A DNA stretch of 45,369 nt from an uncultured Clostridia bacterium (GCA_947175385.1 CAMWMN010000008.1:1-45369); one strand, 5' to 3'. Shown: positions 7,989 through 16,071, counted from the first letter of the stretch. Translations and numbers: made by a program. The notes: a model not told the origin generated them from the letters alone.

Positions 7989-7995
7989 CGCTGAT

Positions 7996-8026
7996 TTTTC
8001 TCGCCGCAGGCGGGAAAAATCACAAT
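7996..8026. terminator. Possible bidirectional hairpin
   Basis: GATTTTTC-T-CGCC pairs with GGCG-G-GAAAAATC around a GCA loop, just after the stop of the 101-aa gene. Its A/T outer stem can act as a terminator on either strand. The core CGCCGCAGGCGG is the complement of the core in the 5831-5863 hairpin. Confidence 0.4.
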
Positions 8027-8068
8027 TAAGCCGATATTTCCTTAAATTTGAAACAGAAAGGATATTAA

Positions 8069-8605
8069 GTGTATCTTTATCATTATTATGACCGCTCACG
8101 CGCGCCGTTTCTGAACCTGTCCGATTTGCCGCGTGACAAAGCGGAGGAGCTTCTTGAGGAGATAAAACGGAGCAGTCCCGCTTCAATGGCGGCGGGGCGC
8201 AATCCGGAATATGTGGCTCTAAGGCTTTATTATGAAGAGATTATGCGTGAAAAATTCGCCGAGCTTGGCGGAATAATAAAACGAACCGCTCCGCATTATA
8301 TGGTGGTTGGGGAGTGCGAATGGCTGTCAACGTGGTTTGAAAACAGCGCGTTTATTAAAATACATATCTCCGAATTTGATTTGCGAACTGTTTCTTTTAC
8401 CTACGGCGACTCGCACCCGACATTCAGTCCGCGTGTAAATGACGGATTGGAATATCGAAAGCGGCTTTACGATTACAACGGCATACTTGAAATGATTAAA
8501 AAATACGGCTTGCCACAGGAAAATAATCCCGATGGGAAAACCGGGAACGTTCGATATATCGAAGCGCAGATATGGAGCGACGAAACCATTGACAAATACA
8601 GATGA
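8069..8605 (+). CDS. Conserved hypothetical protein, 178 aa
   Basis: A soluble 178-aa protein that starts at GTG with AAAGGA (8057-8062) at good spacing. It has a recognisable layout shared by conserved unknown proteins of Firmicutes: YHYYDRS..PF.NLSDLP at the start, an HYMVVGECEWL centre, FTYGDSHPTFSP, and a C-terminal KYGLPQENN....RYIEAQIW. These invariant-looking aromatic and acidic positions suggest a real enzyme or binding protein, but I know of no proven function. It is followed by repeat element F and then phoH. Confidence 0.65.
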   Translation: MYLYHYYDRSRAPFLNLSDLPRDKAEELLEEIKRSSPASMAAGRNPEYVALRLYYEEIMREKFAELGGIIKRTAPHYMVVGECEWLSTWFENSAFIKIHISEFDLRTVSFTYGDSHPTFSPRVNDGLEYRKRLYDYNGILEMIKKYGLPQENNPDGKTGNVRYIEAQIWSDETIDKYR

Positions 8606-8766
8606 GTGCAGTTTTAGCAAGCTATAATCAAAATTAAGGCAAAGGGATCAGTGCAAATTCAAAACGCGAGCGGCGCGCAACATCACGAAGTTATGTTGCG
8701 CGGTCGCTCAGCGAACGCAAATGCACAGCATTTGTGTGGCTTTGAATTTGTTATTAAAATAAGGGG
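8606..8766 (+). repeat. Intergenic structured element, copy F
   Basis: The arms CAAATTCAAA (8654-8663) and TTTGAATTTG (8741-8750) pair. Hairpin 1 has GAGCG/CGCTC at its base, a GCGCAACAT-type stem and a GAA loop. Hairpin 2 is short with an ACA loop. It ends in AAGGGG (8761-8766), 5 nt before the phoH ATG. The 5' module is reduced, and the usual GTTATAAC boxes are decayed. Confidence 0.75.
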
Positions 8767-8771
8767 AAATT

Positions 8772-9758
8772 ATGGCTGATATTACAATTACAATGGATTC
8801 CACAGAACAGCTCCGTGCTGTTTTCGGGGAGTTCGACAGGAATATAAATCTGATTCAGAAAGCGTTCTCGGTGACGATTTTCTCACGCGGAAGCGAGGTG
8901 AAAATCGCGGGCGACAGTGAGCTTTCCATTGCCAAGGCGGAGAAAGCACTCAAAACACTTTGCGGAATGTTCTCACGCGGAGAAACGATAGAGGAGCAGA
9001 ACGTGAGATACGCGATTTCGATGGTGAATGACGGCGCGGAGGGCGAGATTGCCGCGATTTCGGGCGATTGCGTATGCGTGAGTTATTCGGGAAAGCCCAT
9101 CAAGCCGAAAACGGTCGGACAGAAAAAGTACTGCGATATGATTCGCAAGAACACGATTACATTCGGAGTCGGTCCCGCGGGCACGGGCAAGACGTATCTG
9201 GCGGTCGCGCTGGCAGTTACCGCGTTCAAGCAAAAGCAGATTCAGCGGATCATTCTCACGCGCCCCGCGGTTGAGGCGGGAGAAAAACTCGGATTCTTAC
9301 CCGGCGACTTGCAGAACAAGGTTGATCCGTATCTCAGACCGCTGTATGACGCGCTGTTTGAAATGTTCGGACAGGAGGCTTTTGCGCATCATCAGGAAAA
9401 GGGCGCGATCGAGGTCGCTCCGCTTGCGTATATGCGCGGACGGACGCTGGACGACAGCTTTATAATCCTTGACGAGGCGCAGAATACCACGCGAGAACAG
9501 ATGAAGATGTTCCTTACCAGATTGGGCTTTAACTCGAAAATGGTTATCACGGGCGATGTTACGCAGATAGACCTCCCCGAGGCAAAGAAGTCGGGGCTTA
9601 TCGAGGCTCTGAAGGTGTTGAGGAATGTCGAGGACATTGCGCAGAACCGATTCACCGAAAAGGACGTTGTGCGCCACAAGCTCGTGCAGGATATAGTCAA
9701 GGCTTACGATGAATATCAGGGCAGTGCCGGAAGGGACAAGGGCGCATGGAAGAGCTAG
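8772..9758 (+). CDS. phoH: PhoH family ATPase
   Basis: A 328-aa PhoH-like protein (usual length about 320). The N-terminal part is KH-like, then the ATPase core has Walker A GPAGTGKTYLA (about residues 134-144), the segment LTRPAVEAGEKLGFLPGDL and Walker B FIILDEAQN, all typical of the family. PhoH proteins are RNA-linked ATPases/helicases that, with YbeY, are tied to ribosome and RNA metabolism. In Firmicutes phoH is normally directly upstream of ybeY; here two paralogous unknown genes are inserted between them. The start is supported by AAGGGG from repeat element F. The 3' end overlaps the next gene by 13 nt. Confidence 0.92.
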   Translation: MADITITMDSTEQLRAVFGEFDRNINLIQKAFSVTIFSRGSEVKIAGDSELSIAKAEKALKTLCGMFSRGETIEEQNVRYAISMVNDGAEGEIAAISGDCVCVSYSGKPIKPKTVGQKKYCDMIRKNTITFGVGPAGTGKTYLAVALAVTAFKQKQIQRIILTRPAVEAGEKLGFLPGDLQNKVDPYLRPLYDALFEMFGQEAFAHHQEKGAIEVAPLAYMRGRTLDDSFIILDEAQNTTREQMKMFLTRLGFNSKMVITGDVTQIDLPEAKKSGLIEALKVLRNVEDIAQNRFTEKDVVRHKLVQDIVKAYDEYQGSAGRDKGAWKS

Positions 9759-10216
9759 CGGCATTGTGCGCTTTATGCTGTTGCGGTCTGGGAAACGAAT
9801 ATCCCGAGGAGTTGGACAGGCTGTTCCTCGAAAATCCCGATGATGATTTTTTGTTTGAACTTGAAAATCTCGGAAAAAATTATGAGGCAGCGTGGGAGAT
9901 TCTGAGGGAAAAAATCACCGACAAGTTCTATTTTGAAAATGAGCTTTTCAAGTCACTCGGAAAGTATTACGAGTCGGGTGAAATCACACTGAGGGAGTTC
10001 GCCGTGCGGTGCAATGACCTAATTGAGGACGGAGTGGTCGGTTACATTGAGGGGAAGTATGCGGATTATATGTCAGGCGCGTTTCAAACGTTCTGTTGGT
10101 TGAGTGACGCGGTTGAGGGAGTTTTGGCGGCAGATGAAGCAGAACGAATAACCGAGGCTAAGACCGCCGAAATCAAGCGGAACTTTGAGGCGGTGTTTGA
10201 GCATTATAAGGAGTGA
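9746..10216 (+). CDS. Hypothetical protein, paralogue 1 of a tandem pair
   Basis: A 156-aa acidic, helical protein with no recognised domain. It begins LAALCALCCCGLGN and contains ELDRLFLENPDDDFLFELENLGKN, and its neighbour shares both segments almost word for word, so the two are tandem duplicates. It overlaps the 3' end of phoH by 13 nt, which points to translational coupling. The conserved N-terminal half with a more variable C-terminal half suggests a common core (ligand or protein binding) with different partners. The placement inside a phoH-ybeY operon is unusual. Confidence 0.65.
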   Translation: MEELAALCALCCCGLGNEYPEELDRLFLENPDDDFLFELENLGKNYEAAWEILREKITDKFYFENELFKSLGKYYESGEITLREFAVRCNDLIEDGVVGYIEGKYADYMSGAFQTFCWLSDAVEGVLAADEAERITEAKTAEIKRNFEAVFEHYKE

Positions 10217-10221
10217 TTTTC

Positions 10222-10656
10222 ATGGAGAAATTGGCGGCACTGTGTGCCTTATGGGCATTCGGGCTGGGTTCAAAAGAGGACTATTGCAAAGAATTGGACA
10301 GGCTATTTCTTGAAAATCCCGATGACGATTTCCTATTAGAGCTTGAAAATCTCGGCGGGGATTGCGCGGCGATATGGGCGAGAATTTCCCCGCGCCTGAT
10401 GACAGCGGATATTAACGAGTTTGGAAAGGCTCTGTTCGGAAAGCTTGAGCAAGTCTACCGCGCGGATAAAATCCCGCTGCGCGAGTTCGGAGTTTGCTGC
10501 GGCAGACTGTGGAGTGCGCTCCCCGAAAAAATTGACCACAAAGAGCCGTTCATTATGCTTTGTTATGCCGATGAGCCGCTTTCGTGGGGCGATGAGGAGC
10601 AATCGCGGGAGCTTTTCGGGGAAATGATTGATTATTACAAGAACGAAATGGGGTAA
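10222..10656 (+). CDS. Hypothetical protein, paralogue 2 of a tandem pair
   Basis: A 144-aa protein that resembles the preceding gene: LAALCALWAFGLG, then CKELDRLFLENPDDDFLLELENLGGD, then a diverged helical C-terminus. I chose the ATG at 10222 because AAGGAG (10208-10213) is 8 nt upstream; a GTG at 10213 would sit on that site. The gap to the previous stop is 5 nt. It is not recognised beyond the paralogy. The next gene, ybeY, starts 10 nt after its stop. Confidence 0.65.
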   Translation: MEKLAALCALWAFGLGSKEDYCKELDRLFLENPDDDFLLELENLGGDCAAIWARISPRLMTADINEFGKALFGKLEQVYRADKIPLREFGVCCGRLWSALPEKIDHKEPFIMLCYADEPLSWGDEEQSRELFGEMIDYYKNEMG

Positions 10657-10666
10657 AGTGCAAATC

Positions 10667-11137
10667 ATGAAAATTTACATAGATTACACCAACGAACAGG
10701 ACAAGCTCGCTCCGCTCGAGGATTTCGAGCGGCTTATCGAGCAGTGTACGGCGGCGGCTCTTGAGGAGGAGGGAATCGAGGACGATGCGGAGGTTTCGGT
10801 TACATTGGTGGACAACGCGCGAATCCGCGAGATGAACGCCGAGTTCCGCGAGATAGACCGTGAAACGGACGTGCTGTCGTTTCCGTTGGGAGATGACGAG
10901 GGATTCGAGGTGAATCCCGATACGGACGCGATTCTGTTGGGGGATATTGTGATTTCACTTGAAAAGGCGCGTTCTCAGGCGGAGGAATACGGGCACAGCT
11001 ATGAGCGCGAGGTGGCATTCCTGTTGACACATTCGCTGTTCCATTTGTTGGGATACGACCATATGACTCCCGATGGGGAGCAGGAAATGTTTGCCAAGCA
11101 AGAGGCGGTTTTACATAAGTTGGGAATTACGCGGTGA
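10667..11137 (+). CDS. ybeY: Endoribonuclease YbeY (16S rRNA maturation)
   Basis: A 156-aa YbeY (usual length 150-170). The zinc site HSLFHLLGYDH (about residues 122-132) is intact, preceded by the family hallmark DVLSFPLGDD near residue 65 and LLGDIVIS. YbeY is a metal-dependent single-strand endoribonuclease needed for 16S rRNA 3' maturation and ribosome quality control. I chose the ATG at 10667 because the family starts M.I.ID and nothing upstream is conserved; a GTG at 10658 is closer to the GGGG at 10650-10653 and remains possible. It is followed after 4 nt by dgkA, the common Firmicutes order. Confidence 0.92.
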   Translation: MKIYIDYTNEQDKLAPLEDFERLIEQCTAAALEEEGIEDDAEVSVTLVDNARIREMNAEFREIDRETDVLSFPLGDDEGFEVNPDTDAILLGDIVISLEKARSQAEEYGHSYEREVAFLLTHSLFHLLGYDHMTPDGEQEMFAKQEAVLHKLGITR

Positions 11138-11141
11138 TGAT

Positions 11142-11594
11142 ATGAGATTTTTGAAGAGCTTTTATTACGCGGTTCGCGGAATCGTCACGGCTTGCAGACA
11201 ACGGAATTTTCGATTCCATCTGTGCGCGGCGGCATTTGTGATTTTCTTTGCGGCGCGGTTCTATTCGTTTGGGAAAGCGGAGTGGGGTGTACTTTTGCTG
11301 ACTTGTGCGGTTGTTCCGGCATTGGAATCCGTAAACACAGGACTGGAAAAACTCGCGGATAAGGTAACCGAGGAACATTCACACAGGATCCGCCTCGCCA
11401 AGGACTGCGCGGCGGGGGCTGTTCTGATTGCGGCGGTTTTCGCGGTGGCTATCGGGGTGATAATGTTCTGGGATCCCGATAAGTTCTTGCTGATTCGGCT
11501 GTATTTTTCCGAGCCGGTGCGGCTGTCGCTGCTGATTTTGTCGGTCGCATTGGCATGGGCATTTACATTTTTGCCCGAACAGTTTTTTAAATAG
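11142..11594 (+). CDS. dgkA: Diacylglycerol / undecaprenol kinase (DgkA family)
   Basis: A 150-aa small integral membrane kinase. It has three or four membrane segments and the DgkA active-site motif ALESVNTGLEKLADKV followed by RLAKDCAAGAVLIAA. In Gram-positive bacteria this family mainly phosphorylates undecaprenol, which feeds cell-wall carrier lipid. The ATG at 11142 follows the ybeY stop by 4 nt and keeps the usual short N-terminus; a longer reading frame from 11073 overlaps ybeY and lacks support. At the C-terminus one extra hydrophobic segment (LSLLILSVALAWAFTF) follows the core. Confidence 0.88.
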   Translation: MRFLKSFYYAVRGIVTACRQRNFRFHLCAAAFVIFFAARFYSFGKAEWGVLLLTCAVVPALESVNTGLEKLADKVTEEHSHRIRLAKDCAAGAVLIAAVFAVAIGVIMFWDPDKFLLIRLYFSEPVRLSLLILSVALAWAFTFLPEQFFK

Positions 11595-11605
11595 TGGATT
11601 ACTAC

Positions 11606-11634
11606 TTGACAAATTATGCGTATTCTGTTATAAT
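11606..11634 (+). promoter_or_regulatory. Vegetative promoter upstream of the aminotransferase
   Basis: TTGACA (11606-11611), a 17-nt spacer and TATAAT (11629-11634) form a consensus sigma-A promoter. The start site near 11641 puts repeat element G entirely inside the 5' untranslated region. Confidence 0.88.
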
Positions 11635-11654
11635 TTATAGGTGGAGAATGATAA

Positions 11655-11858
11655 CAGTTGACAGCTAGTCGGTTATAACCAAAATCCACTGTTTGGTTTG
11701 AAATTTTAGCGCGTTATAACCCAAAGCGACTTTTCCGCGATTAATGCAAATTCAAAACGCGAGCGGGGCGCAACACCGTGAAACGGTGTTGCGGCTCGCT
11801 CAGCGAACGCAAACGCAAAGCGTTTGCGTGGTTTTGAATTTGCTTTCAAGATAAGGAG
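11655..11858 (+). repeat. Intergenic structured element, copy G (complete)
   Basis: Two GTTATAAC boxes (11672-11679 and 11713-11720) are exactly 41 bp apart. The arms GCAAATTCAAAAC (11746-11758) and GTTTTGAATTTGC (11831-11843) are a perfect 13-bp inverted repeat. Hairpin 1 is CAACACCGT-GAA-ACGGTGTTG on a GAGCG-type base; hairpin 2 is CGCAAACGC-AAA-GCGTTTGCG. It ends in AAGGAG (11853-11858), 5 nt before the ATG. It lies downstream of the promoter at 11606, so it is transcribed as a leader. Confidence 0.9.
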
Positions 11859-11863
11859 ATAAA

Positions 11864-13129
11864 ATGGACACATCTGTATTTGAAGAATATGAATCCTCGG
11901 TTCGGTCGTACTGCCGCCACTTCCCGGCGGTATTTGCAAAGGCGCAAGGTTCGCTTATGTACGATGAGAATGGGGCAGAATATGTAGACTTTTTCTGCGG
12001 CGCGGGCGCGCTGAATTACGGGCACAATAATCCGTATATTGTCGGGAAGATGATAGAGTATCTTCAGTCGGGCGGGATTATGCACAGTATGGATATGTAC
12101 ACTCCCGCAAAGCGCGAATTTCTGGACGTTCTGGAGAATCGTGTATTAAAACCGCGCGGACTGGATTATCGCGTGATGTGCTGCGGTCCTACGGGAACAA
12201 ACGCAAACGAGGCTGCGTTAAAGCTAGCGCGAAAGGTTACGGGGCGGTCGAATGTCTGGGCGTTTATGGGGTGCTTTCACGGAATGACGCTCGGCGCGTT
12301 GTCGCTTACCACCGAGAAATACGCGCGTGACGCGGCGGGAGCTGCGCTCGGCGACTGCACGCATATTCCCGCGCCGTATATGTTCCCCGAACTGGATGTT
12401 ATCGCGTATATGCAGCGTCTGTTGGACGATGACCATTCGGGAGTTTCCAAACCCGCCGCGCTGTTTATGGAAACCGTTCAGGCAGAGGGCGGAATTTATC
12501 CGTTCTCGGCGGAGTTCCTCAAGGGCTGCCGCGAGTTCTGCGACAAGAACGGAATACTGCTTGTTGTGGACGATATTCAGGCGGGCTGTGCGCGTACCGG
12601 AACATTCTTCTCGTTCGAGCGCGCAGGAATCAAGCCCGATATGGTTACGTTGTCGAAGTCAATCGGCGGCGTGGGAATGCCCATGGCGCTGTTGCTAATA
12701 AAGCCCGATGAGGACATCTGGCAGCCCGCCGAGCATAACGGTACGTTCCGCGGAAATCAGCTCTCGTTTGTCGCGGGCAAGGCGGCTTTGGAGTATATGC
12801 TCGACCACAACGTGGAGGGTGAATCCAAGCGCAAAGGGCAAATCATCGAGGATTTTATCAAAAGCGAGATTCTGCCGTTGGACAGCCGTCTTTCCTATCG
12901 CGGAATCGGTATGATCTGGGGGATAGACTGCGAAAAGCTGGGCGGCGATGCGTTCAGCGAGAAGGTGGTGGACACCTGCTTTGCGCATAATCTGGTGCTA
13001 GAGCGCGCCGGACGTGGAAACTGCGTTGTCAAGCTGATGCCCGCGCCCGTAATCGAAGACGAAATTCTTATGCGCGGATTAAATATCTTAAAGCAGTCAA
13101 TTACAGAAGTTATACAGGGGATAAAATAA
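11864..13129 (+). CDS. Diaminobutyrate--2-oxoglutarate aminotransferase-like (EctB type)
   Basis: A 421-aa class III PLP aminotransferase (usual EctB length about 420). It matches the diaminobutyrate transaminase branch from the first residues: FEEYESSVRSYCRHFP, then FFCGAGALNYGHNNP, MHSMDMYT and GPTGTNANEAALKLARKVTGR. The PLP aspartate is in DDIQAGCARTG and the Schiff-base lysine in TLSKSIGG (near residue 264). The family makes L-2,4-diaminobutyrate from aspartate semialdehyde. The other ectoine genes ectA and ectC are absent; the next gene, joined with a 1-nt overlap, is an ATP-grasp protein. So the product is probably not ectoine. It is led by a consensus promoter and repeat element G. Confidence 0.85.
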   Translation: MDTSVFEEYESSVRSYCRHFPAVFAKAQGSLMYDENGAEYVDFFCGAGALNYGHNNPYIVGKMIEYLQSGGIMHSMDMYTPAKREFLDVLENRVLKPRGLDYRVMCCGPTGTNANEAALKLARKVTGRSNVWAFMGCFHGMTLGALSLTTEKYARDAAGAALGDCTHIPAPYMFPELDVIAYMQRLLDDDHSGVSKPAALFMETVQAEGGIYPFSAEFLKGCREFCDKNGILLVVDDIQAGCARTGTFFSFERAGIKPDMVTLSKSIGGVGMPMALLLIKPDEDIWQPAEHNGTFRGNQLSFVAGKAALEYMLDHNVEGESKRKGQIIEDFIKSEILPLDSRLSYRGIGMIWGIDCEKLGGDAFSEKVVDTCFAHNLVLERAGRGNCVVKLMPAPVIEDEILMRGLNILKQSITEVIQGIK

Positions 13130-14139
13130 TGAACTATTTTCTTAGAGTCTTGTCGGGGGTTCGGCTGAAAAAGATGTTCAAGGTGATAGACCGTGTTCAC
13201 GAGAAATGCGGACAAAACCGCGTCTATACGTTTTTTGATATTCTGAACTGCGCCCGAAAGTACGGCGCGGGATATTATGATTATCTGATTTTCGGATTTT
13301 ACGATATGAACGCAAAACAGCGCGATACATATATGACAAGAATGCGCAACAAACGTTTGATCGAGCTGATGAACGATCCTGAATATACTTACATATTCAC
13401 TAACAAGAATGAGTTTCACAAGCACTTTTCAAAGTATCTCCATCGCGAGTTCCGCGATATTGCCGATATGGATCTTGAAGATTTTCGCGGATTTATCGCG
13501 GGCAAGGACGTGATTTTCGCCAAGCCCAATGTCGGCGAGAGCGGCAAGGGGATAGAACGGCTTAAAACCGCGGATTTCGATTCCGTGGAAAAGATGTACG
13601 ATTACATCAAAGACCCCGCGCACAACTTCGGTGTTATTGAGGAGCAGATAATTCAGCACCCCGATTTGAACACGCTGTATCCGTACTCGATAAACTCCTA
13701 CCGCATTGTGACGCTGGTGGTCGATGGTGTGGCGCACTGCGTTTACGCGACCTCCAAAAGCGGCAACGGCGGCAAGTTCGTGGACAATATGGAGAACAGC
13801 GGAATCTGCTGTCCGATAGACCAAGAAACGGGGAAAATCTGCGGCTGCGCGCATACTTCGGCATTAATTAATTACGATGTTCAACCGTATACCAAAGTTC
13901 CACTGATGGGATTTCAGCTCCCATTTGTCAAGGAAGCGGTCGAAATGGCAAAGCAGGCGGCTCTGGAAATTCCGCAGATTCGTTATGTCGGTTGGGACGT
14001 CTGCGTTATGCCAGACGGTCCCGCGATTATCGAGGGGAATGTCTATCCGGGCTATGACTTCTGGCAACTCCCCGAGCACACTCCGGATAAAATCGGGCTG
14101 TATGCTTATTACAGAAAGATGATACCCGAATACAAATAA
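13129..14139 (+). CDS. Sugar-transfer-associated-type ATP-grasp protein
   Basis: A 336-aa protein that reads as an ATP-grasp ligase of the sugar-transfer-associated group: a basic N-terminus, then FAKPNVGESGKGIERL (glycine-rich ATP loop, about residues 127-142), VIEEQIIQHPDL, YPYSINSYRIVTLV and the metal-binding end WDVCVMPDGPAIIEGNVYPGYD. ATP-grasp enzymes activate a carboxylate as acyl-phosphate and join it to an amine or hydroxyl. Its start overlaps the aminotransferase stop by 1 nt, so the two are coupled, and it may use the diamino acid made by that enzyme. The real substrates are unknown. Confidence 0.8.
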   Translation: MNYFLRVLSGVRLKKMFKVIDRVHEKCGQNRVYTFFDILNCARKYGAGYYDYLIFGFYDMNAKQRDTYMTRMRNKRLIELMNDPEYTYIFTNKNEFHKHFSKYLHREFRDIADMDLEDFRGFIAGKDVIFAKPNVGESGKGIERLKTADFDSVEKMYDYIKDPAHNFGVIEEQIIQHPDLNTLYPYSINSYRIVTLVVDGVAHCVYATSKSGNGGKFVDNMENSGICCPIDQETGKICGCAHTSALINYDVQPYTKVPLMGFQLPFVKEAVEMAKQAALEIPQIRYVGWDVCVMPDGPAIIEGNVYPGYDFWQLPEHTPDKIGLYAYYRKMIPEYK

Positions 14140-14155
14140 CTGAGGAGGTACTGCC

Positions 14156-15115
14156 GTGAAGAAAAAGCATAAAGCACTGAGAGTGATTCTGATTATCATT
14201 GCCGCAATAGCTGTGTTGCTGCTGGCAATATACATAAATCACCGAATCCGCTTGAATAATGAATCCGAGCTGCGTTCTCCCCTTGGACAGATAGTCGAGG
14301 TTGACGGACACAATATGAGCGTTTATACCGAGGGAGAAGGTGAAACAACGCTTGTTTTTATGTCGGGCGCGGGTACTTGCTCTCCGATTCTGGATTTTAA
14401 GTCCCTCTATTCGCTTCTGAGCGATAAATACAAAATCGCCGTGGTGGAAAAATTCGGATACGGATTCAGTGATGTCGTGGATAAAAGCAGAGATATTGAC
14501 TCTATTCTTGAAGATACAAGAGCCGCGCTAAGTGCGGCGGGATTAACCGCGCCGTATGTTCTTTGTCCTCACTCTATGTCGGGACTTGAAGCGTTATACT
14601 GGGCGCAGAAATATCCCGATGAGGTTTCCGCGATTATCGGTCTTGATATGTCTGTTCCGCAGAGCTATAACAATATGAGTATCAGTATTCCGCTTGTAAA
14701 ATTCGCCGGGTGGGCGGCAAATTTCGGTGTTACACGTTTGATTCCGGGTATCGCGGATAGTGAGGCTATAAAACACGGCACATTATCCGATAAAGAAAAG
14801 AAAATCTACAAAGCCGTATTTTACAACCGCACCCTGACGACAACTATGACCAATGAAACCAAATCCGTTAAGGAAAACGCGCAAAAGGTCAATAACGGGG
14901 GAATACCCCAAATTCCAATGCTGATGTATATTTCGGACGGTTCCGGCACGGGGTACGATAAAGAAACATGGCAAAAATTCCAGACAGAATATATTTCACA
15001 GGTCAGCGGCGGAAAGTATGTGGAATTGGACTGCCCGCATTATGTGCATGACTATGAGTATGAAACAATTAGTAAAGGTATCATTGAATTTTTGTCGGAG
15101 AACGAGATTAATTGA
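14156..15115 (+). CDS. Membrane-anchored alpha/beta hydrolase
   Basis: A 319-aa protein with a basic N-terminus and one membrane anchor (RVILIIIAAIAVLLLAIYI), then an alpha/beta hydrolase fold: TLVFMSGAGTCSP (oxyanion region), EKFGYGFSDV, and the nucleophile elbow CPHSMSGLEA (Ser near residue 142). The acid and base are less certain; DCPHYVHDYEYE near the C-terminus holds the likely histidine. The start is GTG at 14156 with GAGGAGGT upstream at good spacing. It follows the ATP-grasp gene by 16 nt and probably shares its transcript, so it may process or release the product of that pathway outside the membrane. Confidence 0.8.
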   Translation: MKKKHKALRVILIIIAAIAVLLLAIYINHRIRLNNESELRSPLGQIVEVDGHNMSVYTEGEGETTLVFMSGAGTCSPILDFKSLYSLLSDKYKIAVVEKFGYGFSDVVDKSRDIDSILEDTRAALSAAGLTAPYVLCPHSMSGLEALYWAQKYPDEVSAIIGLDMSVPQSYNNMSISIPLVKFAGWAANFGVTRLIPGIADSEAIKHGTLSDKEKKIYKAVFYNRTLTTTMTNETKSVKENAQKVNNGGIPQIPMLMYISDGSGTGYDKETWQKFQTEYISQVSGGKYVELDCPHYVHDYEYETISKGIIEFLSENEIN

Positions 15116-15124
15116 GAATTAATG

Positions 15125-15150
15125 TGTCCGCCTTTGGCGGACAATTTTTT
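15125..15150 (+). terminator. Rho-independent terminator
   Basis: The stem TGTCCGCC (15125-15132) with GGCGGACA (15136-15143) has loop TTT and is followed by a T6 run. It closes the aminotransferase / ATP-grasp / hydrolase transcript just before the next promoter. Confidence 0.9.
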
Positions 15151-15175
15151 ATCCTCTTACATTATCAATAAACTC

Positions 15176-15204
15176 TTGACAAACCGCCGATTTTGTGATA
15201 TAAT
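15176..15204 (+). promoter_or_regulatory. Vegetative promoter of the B12/methionine operon
   Basis: TTGACA (15176-15181), a 17-nt spacer and TATAAT (15199-15204). The start site near 15211 leaves a leader of about 315 nt before the first ATG, enough to hold the riboswitch. Confidence 0.9.
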
Positions 15205-15214
15205 ATATAAGTTC

Positions 15215-15440
15215 AATGGAAACACGCCGAATGGCTTTTACGAGCCTTACTGAACGAATGCAAATTCGAGAGGTGTTGGGGGAACGGGGTGAAAATCCCC
15301 GACAGCAGTCACTATCGTGAGCGAGTAAAATCGCAAGTCGGAATGCCCATCTCGGCGCAAATAGGATGTTTGCGCAGTCGCAACTAAGTCGGCGGCACGA
15401 TGCCGCCGACCAAGAGCGACAGGCGGGATTATCCGTAAAA
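15215..15440 (+). ncRNA. Cobalamin riboswitch
   Basis: The leader carries the class hallmarks: GGTGAAAATCC within 15281-15300, the CAGCAGTCACTATCGTGA segment, and the B12-box form AGTCGGAATGCC (15336-15347). A closing pairing CGAGA (15267-15271) with TCTCG (15350-15354) frames the core. Downstream is GCGCAAA (15355-15361) with TTTGCGC (15369-15375), then a 10-bp hairpin (15388-15397 with 15401-15410). No T run follows that hairpin, so control by a translational or other mechanism is more likely than simple attenuation. It precedes a lipoprotein, an ECF S component and B12-dependent methionine synthesis genes, which fits adenosylcobalamin or related cobamides as the ligand. Confidence 0.9.
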
Positions 15441-15525
15441 CAACGCTTGGGCAATTGGAGCGTGGGTTTTGCGTTTCTTTTCGGACAAATACGGCAATGC
15501 CGAAAAACGAAAAGAGGAAAAAGAA

Positions 15526-16068
15526 ATGAAGAAAAAAACACTGCTTGTCGCGATTTTGTGCGCGTTATCATTGACGCTCACGGGTTGCAAGGACAATGGG
15601 ACAAGCTCAGGCACTCAGTCCACGGTAACTTCCACCACAGAAAGCGGCTCCGAAAGCACGGACAGTCCCGAAAACCCGGACGAAAGCTCTGTGGATTCGG
15701 AAAGTTCCGATGAAAGCTCCACAAACGCGAGCGTCTGGGATTCCGCGAAGTACACCGAGGATACCGAGCTTGGAGAGGGTTCTCTCGCGGTGAAGATTGA
15801 AGTTACGGCGGACAATAAGACCGTTACACTGACTGTCAAGACCGATGAAACAAACCTCGAGAAAATCCTCACTGCCAACAGTCTTGTTGAGGGCGATGAG
15901 AGCGAGTTTGGATTGTACATCAAGTCGGTGAACGGAATCCGCGCGGATTATGACCTTGACCACGCTTACTGGGCTATTCAGAAAGACGGCGCACCGACTC
16001 CCACGGGCGCGAACGGAATCACCGTTGCGGACGGTGAAACCTACGCGCTGGTTTACACCGCTGCATAA
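15526..16068 (+). CDS. DUF4430 (transcobalamin-like) lipoprotein
   Basis: A 180-aa secreted lipoprotein. The signal peptide ends in the lipobox LTGC (Cys21), then a Ser/Thr/Glu-rich linker (about 24-70) holds the domain away from the membrane. The C-terminal domain ends with SVNGIRADYDLDHAYW, KDGAPTPTGANG and ADGETYALVYT, the DUF4430 pattern related to the beta domain of transcobalamin / intrinsic factor. Given the upstream cobalamin riboswitch and the ECF S gene 3 nt downstream, it likely captures cobamides on the surface for the transporter. I chose the ATG at 15526 because it starts a proper signal peptide and follows AAGAGG; the longer frame runs into the riboswitch leader. Confidence 0.85.
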   Translation: MKKKTLLVAILCALSLTLTGCKDNGTSSGTQSTVTSTTESGSESTDSPENPDESSVDSESSDESSTNASVWDSAKYTEDTELGEGSLAVKIEVTADNKTVTLTVKTDETNLEKILTANSLVEGDESEFGLYIKSVNGIRADYDLDHAYWAIQKDGAPTPTGANGITVADGETYALVYTAA

Positions 16069-16071
16069 TCC

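Noticed and set aside
11864-13129. Ectoine biosynthesis cluster
   Set aside because: Only the EctB-like gene is present; no acetyltransferase (EctA) or ectoine synthase (EctC) is nearby.
15240-15440. T-box, SAM or TPP riboswitch in the leader of the B12 operon
   Set aside because: The GGTGAAAATCC and AGTCGGAATGCC boxes fit cobalamin riboswitches; no T-box sequence, SAM-I core or THI box is present.
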